DNA from: Saccharopolyspora hordei
GTDB lineage: Bacteria; Actinomycetota; Actinomycetes; Mycobacteriales; Pseudonocardiaceae
DNA: 64,000 nucleotides
Assembly (NCBI RefSeq): GCF_013410345.1
Contig: NZ_JACCFJ010000001.1
Span: 4,129,001-4,193,000 of the forward strand
Reading direction: 5' to 3'
The stretch's first letter is position 1; every line of letters begins with the position of its first letter. The notes beneath the pieces are model-generated. The model did not search any database and was not told the DNA's origin. It saw only the letters and a list, made by a program, of their open reading frames with translations. Positions 50,971-60,039 of the stretch are shown piece after piece. The position numbers and the translations under genes are program-made.

Positions 50971-51120
50971 GCCGCGGACGGCCGCACAGGGCGCTCCGGC
51001 AGGGCGAGCGATACCATGCGAGCGGCCGGGTTGAGATCAACATCCCTTCACGGAAAGATGCTTCCGCTCGAAGCTTTCGGGGTAGACTGCTCGGAGCAAC
51101 ACCCGTCGCGAGGAGCAGCA

Positions 51121-51585
51121 GTGAGCACCACCAGCCCCGACCCCCACACCGACGACGACGAGATCATCACCTGGTGGGGTCTGGTCATCGAGGGCTACCA
51201 CGCCACCCAGGCCAGGCTGGTCGCAGCGGTCGCCGACGAGTACGACCTCGCGCCCGCCTCCTTCGACATCCTGCTGCGCCTGGTGCGCTCCCCCGAGCAC
51301 CGGATGCCGATGACCAAGCTCGCGCACGAGGCCGCGCTGAGCAGCGGGGGCTTCACCAAGGTCGCCGACCGGATGGCCAAGGCGGGGCTGATCCGCCGCG
51401 AGCCGTGCGAGACCGACCGCCGCGTCACCTACGCGGTGCTCACCGACCACGGCCTGGACATCGCCCGGCGCTCCCGCAAGACCGCCGCCGAGGTCCTCCG
51501 CAAGCACGTCCTCGAACCGCTGGGCGAGGCGGACTCGGCCGCACTGGCCGCGGCGATGCGCACCCTCCGCGAAGCCAACAGCTGA
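51121..51585 (+). CDS. MarR family transcriptional regulator
   Basis: A 154-residue MarR-type regulator. The winged-helix region is LAPASFDILLRLVRSPEHRM, AALSSGGFTKVADRMAKAGL and the wing IRREPCETDRRVTYAVLTDH; long dimerisation helices flank it. The start is GTG with GAGGAG upstream; an open frame 35 codons longer is rejected. TAGACT at 51083-51088 may be its -10, and TTGAGATCAA at 51031-51040 is a palindromic candidate operator. The target may be itself or the downstream dehydrogenase gene. Confidence 0.88.
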   Translation: MSTTSPDPHTDDDEIITWWGLVIEGYHATQARLVAAVADEYDLAPASFDILLRLVRSPEHRMPMTKLAHEAALSSGGFTKVADRMAKAGLIRREPCETDRRVTYAVLTDHGLDIARRSRKTAAEVLRKHVLEPLGEADSAALAAAMRTLREANS

Positions 51586-51815
51586 CCGGCATCCACAGTG
51601 GACTCGACGGTGGCCGGTCCCCGCGCGCATCACCCGTGTGCACGTTCCTGAACAGGTGTCACGTGCTTGACAGCGTTCACGTGGAACCCTGGTTCCGACG
51701 CCGAGTGCGACGCGCTACCGCGTCCACCGACCGGGGGTTCGCTCAGGTCTGGCGGCGGGAGCGAACACCCCCACCACGGACTACCGTGGGCGGAGTGGAC
51801 CCCACGGGAGGACCG

Positions 51816-52622
51816 ATGCCGCCGCGACGCATCCTCATCACCGGTGCCGCCGGGAAGATCGGTGTGGTGCTGCGCTCCCGCCTGGCCCGGCCGGACCGCG
51901 TCCTGCGCCTGCTCGACCTCCATCCGCCCGCTCCGGCCGAACCCGGCGAGCGGGTCGAGCTGCGCACCGCGGAGATCACCGATCCCGAGGCGGTGCGCGA
52001 GGCCTGCGAGGGCGTCGACGCGGTCATCCACCTCGCCGGGCACAGCCGGGAGCACACCTGGCAGGACATCCTGTCGACCAATGTGGACGGAACGCGGAAC
52101 CTGCTGGAGGGAGTGCGCGCGGCCGGTGTGCCGCGGGTGGTGCTCGCCTCCAGCAACCACGCCGCCGGCTTCCTCCCGGTCGCCGAGGCGGGCGAGGAGG
52201 GCTTCGCCGACGAGGCACCGCCCCGCCCGGACACCTACTACGGGTTCAGCAAGGTGGCGCTGGAGGCGCTGGGCAGCCTCTACCACTCGCGGTACGGCAT
52301 CGACGTGGTCTGCCTGCGGATCGGGGCGTGCGCACCGCGCCCGCACGACGAGCGGGACCTGTCGATCTGGCTGTCCCCGGACGACGCCGGACGGCTGTTC
52401 GAGGCTTGCCTGACCACCCCTTCCCCCGGTTACCGCGTGGTGTGGGGGGTCTCCCGCAACACCCGGCGTCTGCTGTCGCCCGCCGGGGGCGAGCAGATCG
52501 GCTACCACCCGCAGGACGACGCGGAGGACCACGCCGCGGAGGTGGTGCCGAACCGGCCCGGCCTCGAACGGGACCACCTGGGCGCCTCGTTCACCACCCT
52601 CCCGCTCGGCGAACCCGGCTGA
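51816..52622 (+). CDS. NAD-dependent epimerase/dehydratase family protein, uronate dehydrogenase-like
   Basis: A 268-residue short-chain dehydrogenase-type protein resembling uronate dehydrogenase, which oxidises glucuronate or galacturonate to the lactone. The NAD site is RILITGAAGKIGVVL, the catalytic Tyr-Lys pair is YYGFSKVALEALGSLY (about residue 141), and VCLRIGACAPRPHDERDLSI with WLSPDDAGRLFEA and GVSRNTRR are typical of that group. GGGAGGA precedes the ATG. No uronate pathway genes lie beside it, so substrate assignment rests on similarity alone. Confidence 0.85.
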   Translation: MPPRRILITGAAGKIGVVLRSRLARPDRVLRLLDLHPPAPAEPGERVELRTAEITDPEAVREACEGVDAVIHLAGHSREHTWQDILSTNVDGTRNLLEGVRAAGVPRVVLASSNHAAGFLPVAEAGEEGFADEAPPRPDTYYGFSKVALEALGSLYHSRYGIDVVCLRIGACAPRPHDERDLSIWLSPDDAGRLFEACLTTPSPGYRVVWGVSRNTRRLLSPAGGEQIGYHPQDDAEDHAAEVVPNRPGLERDHLGASFTTLPLGEPG

Positions 52623-52810
52623 GCCGCGCGGCCGGGGCCGCCGAGCGGGAGGCCGCCCGACCGTCCACAACGGACTCCCCAACGGAGGGGATCCCGCGCT
52701 GCCTCGGGTCGCCCGGGTCGAGCACGTGCCAGTCGGATCGCCTGCATCCCGCGTTCGGTGGCCTCCTCGACGCAGCTGCACCGGTGCCCCGTCGCTGCCG
52801 CACGACGTCC

Positions 52811-52828
52811 TCCCGCCCACGGGCGGGA
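52811..52828. terminator. hairpin between convergent genes
   Basis: TCCCGCCC and GGGCGGGA are separated by two bases; a six-base stem with a six-base loop can form. The 233-base gap (52623-52855) holds nothing else that I can support. Confidence 0.4.
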
Positions 52829-52855
52829 CTCGTGCTGGCGGGGCGCGGTCGGCCG

Positions 52856-54016
52856 TCAGGAGAGCGCGTCGACGCCGGTGAGGGACCGGCCGATGATGAG
52901 CTTCTGCACCTGGCTGGTGCCTTCGTAGAGGGTGAGGACGCGGGCGTCACGGAGGTACTTGCCGACCGGGTACTCGTCGATGAAGCCGTACCCGCCGAAG
53001 ACCTGCAGCGCGTTGTTCGCCACCCGGACCGCGGTCTCGCTCGCGTGCAGCTTCGCCATCGACGACGCCGTGGTCAGCTCTTGTCGCGACACCCCGCGGT
53101 CGGCCAGCGCCGCGGCGCGCAAGGTCAGCAGCCGCGCCGCCTCGACCTCCACGGCCGAGTCCGCGAGCAGCTCCTGCACCAGCTGCCGGGAGGCGATCGG
53201 CGTGCCGAACTGCACGCGCTCCCCCGCGTAGCGGGTCGCCGCGGTCAGCGCCGCCTGCGCCACCCCGACCGCGCCGGCCGCGACCGAGATCCGGCCCTTG
53301 GTCAGCGCGCCGAGCGCGATGCCCAGCCCCTTGCCGACCTCGCCGAGCCGGGCCGAGTCCGGCACCCGCACCTCGTCGAGCACCAGCTCCGCGGTGGCCT
53401 GGCCGCGCAGGCCCAGCTTGCCGTGCACGGGGTTGGCGGTGAAGCCGGGCGAGTCGGTGGGCACCAGGAACGCCGTGATGCCCCGCCCGCCGTCGTCGCT
53501 GGTGCGCGCGAACAGCAGGGCGACCTCGGCCCAGGTGCCGTTGGTGATGAACATCTTCTGCCCGGTGATCACCCAGTCGTCGCCGTCGCGCCGGGCGCGG
53601 GTGGTCAACGACGCCGGGTCCGACCCGGCGTCGGGTTCGGTCAGCGCGAAGCAGCCGAGCGCCTCGCCGCTGGTCAGCGCGGGCAACCAGCGCTGCTTCT
53701 GCTCCTCCGTGCCCCAGGTGGCGATCGACTTGCTCACCAGCCCCAGCGACACCGAGACGATGCCGCGCACCGAGGAGTCGCCGCGCCCGAGCTCCTCGAC
53801 GACCACCGCGTAGCTGACCATGTCGGCCTCGACCCCGCCGTGGGCCTCGGGCAGCGTGAGCCCGAGGAACCCGAGCTCGCCGAGCTTGCGCACGATCGCC
53901 AGGTCGACCTCCTCGCGGCGGTCCCACTCGCGCGCGTGCGGCACGATCTCGGCGTCGACGAACTGCGCCGCCATCTCCTTGAAGGCGGTCTGCGTGTCGG
54001 TCAGTTCGGGGTTCAC
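52856..54016 (-). CDS. acyl-CoA dehydrogenase
   Basis: A 386-residue acyl-CoA dehydrogenase of standard layout. It shows LTLPEAHGGVEADMVSYAVV, the FAD region CFALTEPDAGSDPASLTTRA with KMFITNGTWAEVALLFART, and the C-terminal QVFGGYGFIDEYPVGKYLRD with the catalytic Glu in LYEGTSQVQKLIIGR. The start is GTG with GAGGAA seven bases upstream. It lies 49 bases after the 3-hydroxyacyl-CoA dehydrogenase gene, which diverges from a thiolase gene; together the three supply most steps of beta-oxidation. Confidence 0.92.
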   Translation of the reverse strand: MNPELTDTQTAFKEMAAQFVDAEIVPHAREWDRREEVDLAIVRKLGELGFLGLTLPEAHGGVEADMVSYAVVVEELGRGDSSVRGIVSVSLGLVSKSIATWGTEEQKQRWLPALTSGEALGCFALTEPDAGSDPASLTTRARRDGDDWVITGQKMFITNGTWAEVALLFARTSDDGGRGITAFLVPTDSPGFTANPVHGKLGLRGQATAELVLDEVRVPDSARLGEVGKGLGIALGALTKGRISVAAGAVGVAQAALTAATRYAGERVQFGTPIASRQLVQELLADSAVEVEAARLLTLRAAALADRGVSRQELTTASSMAKLHASETAVRVANNALQVFGGYGFIDEYPVGKYLRDARVLTLYEGTSQVQKLIIGRSLTGVDALS

Positions 54017-54065
54017 GGTGTTCCTCGTGCTCTCGTGTGCGTCCTCGCCCGTCGGGGAGGACCGC

Positions 54066-55586
54066 TCAGGCGTACAGGTCGCGCGGGCTGGTGCCGGTCT
54101 CGGTGAGCTCCAGCCCCAGCTCGGCGCGCTCGACCAGCCACCGGCTGGGCCGGTAGCGCGGATCGCCGGTCGCCGAGTGCAGGGCGCGCAAGATGGTGAG
54201 CACCCGGCGCGGGCCGACGTGCTGGCCCCACTCCAGCGGGCCGCGCGGGTAGCCCAGCGCGATGCGCACCGCGGTGTCGATGTCGGCCGGGCTGGCCAGG
54301 TGCTGCTCGGCGATGAAGCAGCTGGTGTTGACGATCGCGGCGAGGATCCGCTGCGCCACCGAGCCGGGGCTGTCGCGCACCACCGTCACCTTGCGCCCGG
54401 TCGCGGCCAGCGCCGCCCACGCCGACCGCGCGAACGCCACGTCGCAGGCCGGGTGGACCGCCAGCACGGCGCGGGTCGCGGTGCTGAGCGGGTCGACACC
54501 GCACGCCCGGGCGACCGGCAGACCGGCCGACCGCGCCGCGCTGGCCGCGCTGTGCCCGTACGGCGTGACCAGCACGACCGCGTCCGCGGAGGGCTCCGGG
54601 CCGCGCTCGACCTGCACGCCGGCGCCCGCCAGCTCCGCGAGCAGCTCGGCGTCGTCCGACCAGACCGGGTGCGCCACCGACTCCGGCGCCTGCGGTTCCG
54701 GGTCCTCCTGCTCGGCACCGTCGGCGTAGGTGTAGAAGCCCTCCCCCGTCTTGCGGCCGAGCAGCCCGGCCTCCAGGCGGGTGCGGGTGATCGGCGACGG
54801 GCGCAGCCGCGGGTCGCCGTAGTAGCCGCGCCAGATGCTCTCCATCGCCGGGTGCGTGACGTCCAGCCCGGTCAGGTCCATCAGCTCGAACGGGCCCATC
54901 CGCAGGCCCAGCACGTCACGGCAGACGCGGTCGATGTCGGCGGTCCCGGCCACGTCCTCGGCCAGGACCTGCAGCGCCTCGGTGACCAGCCCGCGTCCGG
55001 CGTGGTTGACCAGGAAGCCCGGGGTGTCGGTGGCGCGCACCGGGGTGTGGCCGAGGCGCCGCACCAGCGCCACCAGCGCGTCGGGGACCCACGCCGCGGT
55101 CCGGGCCCCGGGGATCACCTCGACCAGCCGCATCAGCGGCACCGGGTTGAAGAAGTGCAGTCCGGCGAGCCTGCTCGGGTCGGCCAGCGCGGTGGCGATG
55201 GAGGTCACCTGCAGCGAGCTGGTGTTGGTGGCGAACACGGTGCTGGTCGGGCAGACCTCCTCCAGCTCGGCGAACAGCTCGCGCTTGGTGTCCAGGTCCT
55301 CGCGCACCGCCTCGACCACCAGGTCGGCCTCGGTGGGCGCCAGCGGGCCGTCCACCGGGCGCAGCCGGTCCCGCGCGGCCGCGGCCTCCTCGGTGGTCAT
55401 CCTGCCCTTGCCGGCCAGCTTGTCGAACATCCGGCCGATGTGGTCGACCGCCTCGGCGACGGCCTCGGGGCGGGCGTCGGCGAGCTCGACGGTCAGGCCC
55501 GCTGCCGCCGCGATCTGTGCGATGCCGCGCCCCATCACGCCGGTGCCGATCACCCGGACCACGTTGACCCGCTCCGCCCACTGCAT
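54066..55586 (-). CDS. 3-hydroxyacyl-CoA dehydrogenase, long form
   Basis: A 506-residue enzyme oxidising 3-hydroxyacyl-CoA with NAD+. The Rossmann start is VRVIGTGVMGRGIAQIAA, followed by FATNTSSLQVTSIA and GLHFFNPVPLMRLVEVIPG with the catalytic His. Two copies of the C-terminal helical domain follow (TPGFLVNHAGRGLVTEALQV and, near the end, NTSCFIAEQHLASPADIDTA), as in PaaH-type long forms; the region between them is a degenerate second nucleotide fold. The ATG at 55586 has GGGAGG six bases upstream; the longer frame covers the divergent promoter. Confidence 0.92.
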   Translation of the reverse strand: MQWAERVNVVRVIGTGVMGRGIAQIAAAAGLTVELADARPEAVAEAVDHIGRMFDKLAGKGRMTTEEAAAARDRLRPVDGPLAPTEADLVVEAVREDLDTKRELFAELEEVCPTSTVFATNTSSLQVTSIATALADPSRLAGLHFFNPVPLMRLVEVIPGARTAAWVPDALVALVRRLGHTPVRATDTPGFLVNHAGRGLVTEALQVLAEDVAGTADIDRVCRDVLGLRMGPFELMDLTGLDVTHPAMESIWRGYYGDPRLRPSPITRTRLEAGLLGRKTGEGFYTYADGAEQEDPEPQAPESVAHPVWSDDAELLAELAGAGVQVERGPEPSADAVVLVTPYGHSAASAARSAGLPVARACGVDPLSTATRAVLAVHPACDVAFARSAWAALAATGRKVTVVRDSPGSVAQRILAAIVNTSCFIAEQHLASPADIDTAVRIALGYPRGPLEWGQHVGPRRVLTILRALHSATGDPRYRPSRWLVERAELGLELTETGTSPRDLYA

Positions 55587-55774
55587 GGTCGACCTCCCGG
55601 AAGCTTGCCTCCGACGCAGCCTCGCACGGCCACGCCAAGAGCGTCCAATACTGGATTGCCCTGTCAGCGATATCAGATCGAACACAATCATCGCGTGTTC
55701 CGGGCCGTGGCCGCGCTGTGCTACGAACGAAACGGCGGCGGACCCGTCGCCAGGGCGGAACCGAAGGAGCAAGC

Positions 55775-56983
55775 ATGCGCGAAGCGGTGATCTGCGAACC
55801 GCTGCGGACCCCGATCGGCCGGTTCGGTGGGGTGTTCAAGACCGTTCCCGCGGTCGACCTGGCCTCGACGGTGATCAAGGGACTGCTGGAGCGCACCGGG
55901 CTGGACGGCGGGGTGATCGACGAGGTGATCCTCGGCCACGGCTACCCCACCTCGGACGCCCCGGCGATCGGACGGGTCGCCGCGCTCGACGCGGGACTGC
56001 CCATCGAGGTCGGCGGCACGCAGGTGGACCGCCGCTGCGGGTCCGGGCTGCAAGCGGTCCTCGACGCCGCGATGCAGGTGCAGACCGGGGTCAGCGACGT
56101 GGTGCTGGCCGGTGGCGCGGAGAGCATGAGCAACGCGCCGTTCTACACCACCGAGGCCCGGTGGGGCATCCGCGGCAGCGGGCTGGAGCTGCACGACTCG
56201 CTGGCCCGCGGCCGGGTCACCGCCGGTGGCGCGAACCACCCGGTCCCCGGCGGGATGCTGGAGACGGCCGAGAACCTGCGCCGCGAGTACCAGGTCTCGC
56301 GCACCGAGCAGGACGAGCTGGCGGTGCGCTCGCAGCAGCGCGCGGGGGCGGCCCAGAGCGCCGGGCTGTTCGCCGAGGAGATCGTTCCGGTGACGGTGCG
56401 GTCCCGCAAGGGCGACACCGTGGTCGAGGTCGACGAGCACCCCCGCCCGGAGACCACGATGGACACCCTGGCGGCGCTGAAGCCCGTCCTCATCAAGTCG
56501 GACCCGGAAGCGACGGTCACCGCGGGCAACGCCAGCGGGCAGAACGACGCGGCGGCGGTCTGCGTGGTGACCACGCCGGAGCGCGCCGCCGAACTGGGCC
56601 TGCGGCCGCTGGTGCGCCTGGTGTCGTGGGCGCGCGCCGGGGTGCCGCCGCGCACCATGGGCATCGGCCCGGTCCCGGCGACGGCGAAGGCGTTGCAGCG
56701 CGCCGGGATCAGCCTCGCGGACGTGGACCTGATCGAGCTCAACGAGGCGTTCGCGGCGCAGGTGCTGGCCTGCACGCGGGAGTGGGAGTTCAAGCCCGCC
56801 GACTTCGACCGCCTCAACGTCAACGGTTCCGGGATCTCGCTGGGCCACCCGATCGGCGCCACCGGCGCCCGGATCCTCGCGACGCTGTCGCGCGAGATGC
56901 ACCGCCGCGACGCGCGCTACGGCCTGGAGACCATGTGCATCGGCGGCGGGCAGGGCCTCGCCGCGGTCTTCGAACGCGTCTGA
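55775..56983 (+). CDS. thiolase (acetyl-CoA C-acyltransferase family)
   Basis: A 402-residue thiolase. The nucleophilic Cys is in VDRRCGSGLQAVLDAAMQ (about residue 90), the catalytic His in LGHPIGATGARILATL and the second Cys in ETMCIGGGQGLAAVFE. NEAFAAQVLA is also present. AAGGAG lies seven bases ahead of the ATG at 55775. It diverges from the 3-hydroxyacyl-CoA dehydrogenase gene across a 188-base AT-richer gap in which promoters for both are expected, though none was clear enough to mark. Confidence 0.93.
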   Translation: MREAVICEPLRTPIGRFGGVFKTVPAVDLASTVIKGLLERTGLDGGVIDEVILGHGYPTSDAPAIGRVAALDAGLPIEVGGTQVDRRCGSGLQAVLDAAMQVQTGVSDVVLAGGAESMSNAPFYTTEARWGIRGSGLELHDSLARGRVTAGGANHPVPGGMLETAENLRREYQVSRTEQDELAVRSQQRAGAAQSAGLFAEEIVPVTVRSRKGDTVVEVDEHPRPETTMDTLAALKPVLIKSDPEATVTAGNASGQNDAAAVCVVTTPERAAELGLRPLVRLVSWARAGVPPRTMGIGPVPATAKALQRAGISLADVDLIELNEAFAAQVLACTREWEFKPADFDRLNVNGSGISLGHPIGATGARILATLSREMHRRDARYGLETMCIGGGQGLAAVFERV

Positions 56984-56989
56984 CGGGCG

Positions 56990-57014
56990 CCGGGGCACCC
57001 CCGGGTGCCCCCGG
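56990..57014. terminator. bidirectional terminator hairpin
   Basis: GGGGCACC-CCCG-GGTGCCCC with an extended G/C stem. It lies in the 39-base gap between the convergent thiolase and lipoprotein genes. Confidence 0.7.
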
Positions 57015-57022
57015 CTCCGCGG

Positions 57023-57556
57023 TCATCCGCCGGTCGGGAGGGGTTCGCCCGCGGGCGACACGGCGTACCAGTAGCCGCCGCTGGAGAGCACCCCGTGGCC
57101 GTTGGCCTGGCCCGGCACGTCGTCGCCGACGTAGTAGTAGAGCGGGTGTCCGTTGTAGACGACCTGGGTCGCGCCGTCCGGCCGCACCACGGTGCCGAGC
57201 AGGTCCGGGGCCACGTCCGGACCCGCCGCGGGCGGGTCCGTCGTGGTCAGCGGTGGCCAGTCCTCCGCGCAGGCGTCGAGGCACCGGGGCTGCCCGTCGC
57301 GGTCCTCCTCGAACAGGTACACCGACCGGCCGTCCGGCCCGGCGAGCACGGACCCCAGGCCCGCCACCGGCTGCGCCCGGACCATGATCGCCCCGCCGGT
57401 CACGGGCGGCGCCGTCACCGGTGGTGGCGGGGTGCCGACCCCGCTGCCCGCGGGTTCCTCACCACCGGGCACGCAGGCGCCGGTCAGGAACAGCGCACAC
57501 CCGACCAGCCCGATGCTCCGCGGTGCCCCCACGCGGTCTCGGACGGAGCGGAGCAT
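57023..57556 (-). CDS. secreted lipoprotein of the COG4315 repeat family
   Basis: A 177-residue predicted lipoprotein. The signal region IGLVGCALFLTGAC has a possible lipobox Cys at residue 28, followed by a Pro/Thr/Gly-rich linker. The domain carries two copies of the repeat typical of this family: SVYLFEEDRDGQPRCLDACA with EDWPPL, and QVVYNGHPLYYYVGDD with GGYWYAVSPAGEPL. Function of the family is unknown; it is exported and may bind small molecules or metals. The ATG has GGGAGG seven bases upstream. It stands alone between two hairpins. Confidence 0.87.
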   Translation of the reverse strand: MLRSVRDRVGAPRSIGLVGCALFLTGACVPGGEEPAGSGVGTPPPPVTAPPVTGGAIMVRAQPVAGLGSVLAGPDGRSVYLFEEDRDGQPRCLDACAEDWPPLTTTDPPAAGPDVAPDLLGTVVRPDGATQVVYNGHPLYYYVGDDVPGQANGHGVLSSGGYWYAVSPAGEPLPTGG

Positions 57557-57605
57557 CGTGGCCTCCCTGCGACCCGGTGTCCTCGGACGGTGCGCGGCCC
57601 CCAGA

Positions 57606-57621
57606 CCGGCGGAACCGCCGG
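57606..57621 (-). terminator. possible terminator of the ArsR-VOC operon
   Basis: CCGGCGG-AA-CCGCCGG, a perfect stem about 120 bases beyond the VOC gene stop. The loop is short, so the stem must fray to form. Confidence 0.35.
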
Positions 57622-57739
57622 ACCACCGCGCGTGCGCCGACCGCGCCCCCTCGGGCGCCCAGCGCTGCACAACGCACCCACGATGCCCCGGCACCCGGTG
57701 GACCGGGAAGGGCCGATGGTCCCTCCGGCGGACACCCCG

Positions 57740-58123
57740 TCACATCTGGACGATCTGGATGAGGTTGCCGCAGGTGTCGTCGAAGACCGCGGTGGTCACC
57801 TCACCCATCTCGACCGGTTCCTGGGTGAACCGCACGCCCCGCGAAGAGAGCCGCTCGAACTCCGCGCGCACGTCGTCGACCTGGAACGACGCGGCCGGGA
57901 TGCCGTCGGCGACCAGGGCCTCCTTGTACGGCTTCACCGCGGGGTGCGCGTCCGGCTCCAGGAGCAGCTCGACGCCGTCCGGGGCGTGCGGCGACACCAC
58001 GGTCAGCCAGCTGTGCTCCCCCAGCGGGACGTCGCGCTTGGCCTGGAAGCCGAGCACGTCGGTGTAGAACTGCAGCGCCTTGCGCTGGTCGTCGACGAGG
58101 ACGCTGGTCACGTAGATCTTCAC
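57740..58123 (-). CDS. VOC family protein (glyoxalase/bleomycin-resistance fold)
   Basis: A 127-residue vicinal-oxygen-chelate protein. Paired beta-alpha-beta-beta units are seen: VKIYVTSVLVDDQRKALQFY and VLGFQAKRDVPLGEHSWLTV, then SFQVDDVRAEFERLSSRGV and VTTAVFDDTCGNLIQIVQ. Metal-ligand candidates are the Glu in VELLLEP and Asp/Asn of the last strand. The GTG overlaps the ArsR stop by four bases, with GGAGGAG upstream. It probably detoxifies or binds a compound to which the ArsR protein responds; members of this fold include antibiotic resistance proteins and lyases, and the exact role is unknown. Confidence 0.9.
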   Translation of the reverse strand: MKIYVTSVLVDDQRKALQFYTDVLGFQAKRDVPLGEHSWLTVVSPHAPDGVELLLEPDAHPAVKPYKEALVADGIPAASFQVDDVRAEFERLSSRGVRFTQEPVEMGEVTTAVFDDTCGNLIQIVQM

Positions 58124-58407
58124 GGCTTCTCCTCCGGTTCTGGCGCGAGCCATCGGTCGGTGAGGTGGCGCAGCGGTCCGGTGTTCAGGTGGTGGAACTT
58201 GTAGCGACCGTCCCTCCGGGTCTCGACCAGACCCGCCTGCGCGAGCACGTCGATGTGCTGCGAGATGGCCTGCCGGGACGACCCCAACCCGTGCTTGCCG
58301 GCCAGGCGGCCGCAGATCTCGAACAGCGTCTGGCCGTCGCGGTCGGCCAGCTCGTCGAGGATCGCCCGCCGGGTGGGGTCCGCGAGCGCTTTGAACACGT
58401 CACTCAC
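58120..58407 (-). CDS. ArsR family HTH transcriptional regulator
   Basis: A 95-residue winged-helix repressor: SDVFKALADPTRRAILDELA at the start, the recognition helix SSRQAISQHIDVLAQAGLVE, and the wing TRRDGRYKFHHLNTGPL. No metal-binding Cys motif is present, so the signal is probably not arsenic; the pairing of such regulators with a VOC or SRPBCC gene is common in actinomycetes. GTG 58407 is chosen because it lies seven bases after a -10 element (leaderless) and gives the usual N-terminus. The frame extends six codons upstream to a TTG that would fall inside the promoter. Confidence 0.9.
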   Translation of the reverse strand: MSDVFKALADPTRRAILDELADRDGQTLFEICGRLAGKHGLGSSRQAISQHIDVLAQAGLVETRRDGRYKFHHLNTGPLRHLTDRWLAPEPEEKP

Positions 58408-58414
58408 GGACACC

Positions 58415-58445
58415 ACAATAGGCAAGTGGATGCTTGCCTGTCACG
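58415..58445 (-). promoter_or_regulatory. ArsR promoter with self-operator
   Basis: Minus-strand GTGACA and TATTGT (58420-58415) are 18 bases apart. The spacer is almost entirely the inverted repeat AGGCAAG-N6-CTTGCCT (58420-58439). Binding there would block the polymerase directly. Confidence 0.65.
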
Positions 58446-58454
58446 TCGGCTCGC

Positions 58455-59462
58455 TCACCGGTGGTGCGCGACCAGCTCGTGCGCCTCCTGGGGACCCGCC
58501 GGGTGGGCGTGCACGATCGCGCCGCCCAGCCTCGGCAGCGCGTGCCAGAGCCGGTGCTCGGCGTCGTGCGCGATGCGGTGCGCCCGGACGAGGCTGAGGT
58601 CCGCGTCGACCTCCAGCTCGGCCTCGACGCGCAGCGCGTGCCCGACCCAGCGCAGGCGCAGGTCCCCGACGCCCCGCACGCCGGGCGTGGCGGCCAGCGC
58701 GCGCTCGGCCTGCCCGACGAGCTCGGGGTCGACGGCGTCGAGCACCCGCGCGAACACCACCGCGGCGGACCCGCACAGCACCGCGAGGATCGCGCCGGTG
58801 ATGAGCAGGCCGACGACCGGATCGGCCCACCACCACCCCAGCGCAGCACCGGCGACCGAGCCGAGCACGGCGAGGCTGGTGAAGCCGTCGGCCCGCGCGT
58901 GCAGCCCGTCGGCCACCAGCGCGGCCGAACCGATCTCCCGCCCGACCCGGATGCGGTAGCGCGCGACGAGCTCGTTGCCGGCGAAGCCGAGCAATCCCGC
59001 CGCGGCCACCCAGCCCAGGTGCTCGACCCGCTGCGGGGAGACCAGCCGCTCCACCGCCTCCCAGGCCGCCAGCGCGGCCGACGCCGCGATCACGGCGAGG
59101 ACGACCAGCCCGGCCAGGTCCTCAGCGCGACCGAACCCGTAGGTGAACCGGCGCGTCGCCGCGCGCCGGGCCAGCAGGAAGGCGGCGGCGATCGGGACCG
59201 CGGTCAGCGCGTCCGCGACGTTGTGCAGCGTGTCGCCGAGCAGCGCGACGGACCCGGTGAACGCCACCAGGACGGCCTGCCCGGCCGCCGTGGCGGCCAG
59301 GCCGCAGAAGGAGATCCACAGCGCGCGCAAGCCCTTCCGACTGGTCTCCAGGGCCCGGTCCACGGTGTCGGCGGTGTCGTGGTGGTGCGGCACGACCGCG
59401 TGCCGCAACCTCGCCCACCGGTGACCGTGGCCGTGGCCGTGCCCCGTCCGCTTCCGCCACAC
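58455..59462 (-). CDS. cation diffusion facilitator (CDF) family transporter
   Basis: A 335-residue metal/proton antiporter with six membrane helices. The metal site of the CDF family is visible as SVALLGDTLHNVADAL in helix 2 and ADGLHARADGFTSLAVL in helix 5. The N-terminus begins WRKRTGHGHGHGHRW, a His-rich metal-binding stretch, followed by another cluster HHHD. The C-terminal 90 residues form the cytoplasmic domain with HALRVEAELEVD. It probably exports zinc or a related metal. The start is GTG with GAGGAG five bases upstream; the frame beyond it is rejected. Confidence 0.9.
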   Translation of the reverse strand: MWRKRTGHGHGHGHRWARLRHAVVPHHHDTADTVDRALETSRKGLRALWISFCGLAATAAGQAVLVAFTGSVALLGDTLHNVADALTAVPIAAAFLLARRAATRRFTYGFGRAEDLAGLVVLAVIAASAALAAWEAVERLVSPQRVEHLGWVAAAGLLGFAGNELVARYRIRVGREIGSAALVADGLHARADGFTSLAVLGSVAGAALGWWWADPVVGLLITGAILAVLCGSAAVVFARVLDAVDPELVGQAERALAATPGVRGVGDLRLRWVGHALRVEAELEVDADLSLVRAHRIAHDAEHRLWHALPRLGGAIVHAHPAGPQEAHELVAHHR

Positions 59463-59712
59463 CTGGACTCCTCGGGTTCGGCGACACCCGGACCGTAGAC
59501 CGCGGCCCCGGCGTGCGACAACGTCGCTACAGCGAGGCCCTCGCACGTGCACCCCGACCGGGAGTCCACAGTGGATCTTCCGACCGGCTCGCCCGTCGGG
59601 CCGCGGCTCCCGGACGACGCGCTGGGTGCCGACCCCGGCGGGGAGCTCGGCGCGATGCCACTCACCGGGTGCCCCACGCCGACCACCAGCGGCGTCGAGC
59701 ACCGCGCGAGCG

Positions 59713-59964
59713 CTACTCCGCGGTGCGCAGGACCTCCGACCTCGAGGGCACGGGTTCGTGCACCAGCAGGTCCCCGACTTGGCACCCCAGCGCGGAGCAG
59801 ATGATGTCGAGATCGGACAGCTTGAGACTGGCCGGGGTCTTCGACCACAAACCGGACATCTTCCCGGCCGAGACGACCAGACCGTGCTCGGCGAGCAGTC
59901 GTTGCAGTTCGGCGGCCTTCCAGATCCCTCGCTGGGCCGCGACCAACCGCAGGTTCCACTTCAC
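59713..59964 (-). CDS. small XRE-type HTH regulator
   Basis: An 83-residue helix-turn-helix protein of the Cro/CI class: MKWNLRLVAAQRGIWKAAEL, then RLLAEHGLVVSAGKMSGLW and LKLSDLDIICSALGCQVGDL. Such short orphan regulators are widespread in actinomycetes, sometimes beside integrases, but no integrase is seen here. The GTG at 59964 has GGGAGG about 10 bases upstream. The role is unknown. The preceding 600 bases have unusually low GC, so the gene may lie at the edge of an acquired or regulatory segment. Confidence 0.8.
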   Translation of the reverse strand: MKWNLRLVAAQRGIWKAAELQRLLAEHGLVVSAGKMSGLWSKTPASLKLSDLDIICSALGCQVGDLLVHEPVPSRSEVLRTAE

Positions 59965-60039
59965 GACGACATCGCCTCCCACTCGATCGGCACAGACCGC
60001 GTGCCGCGTGCGCTCACGCTCGCCCGCCTCCTGGTGCAC

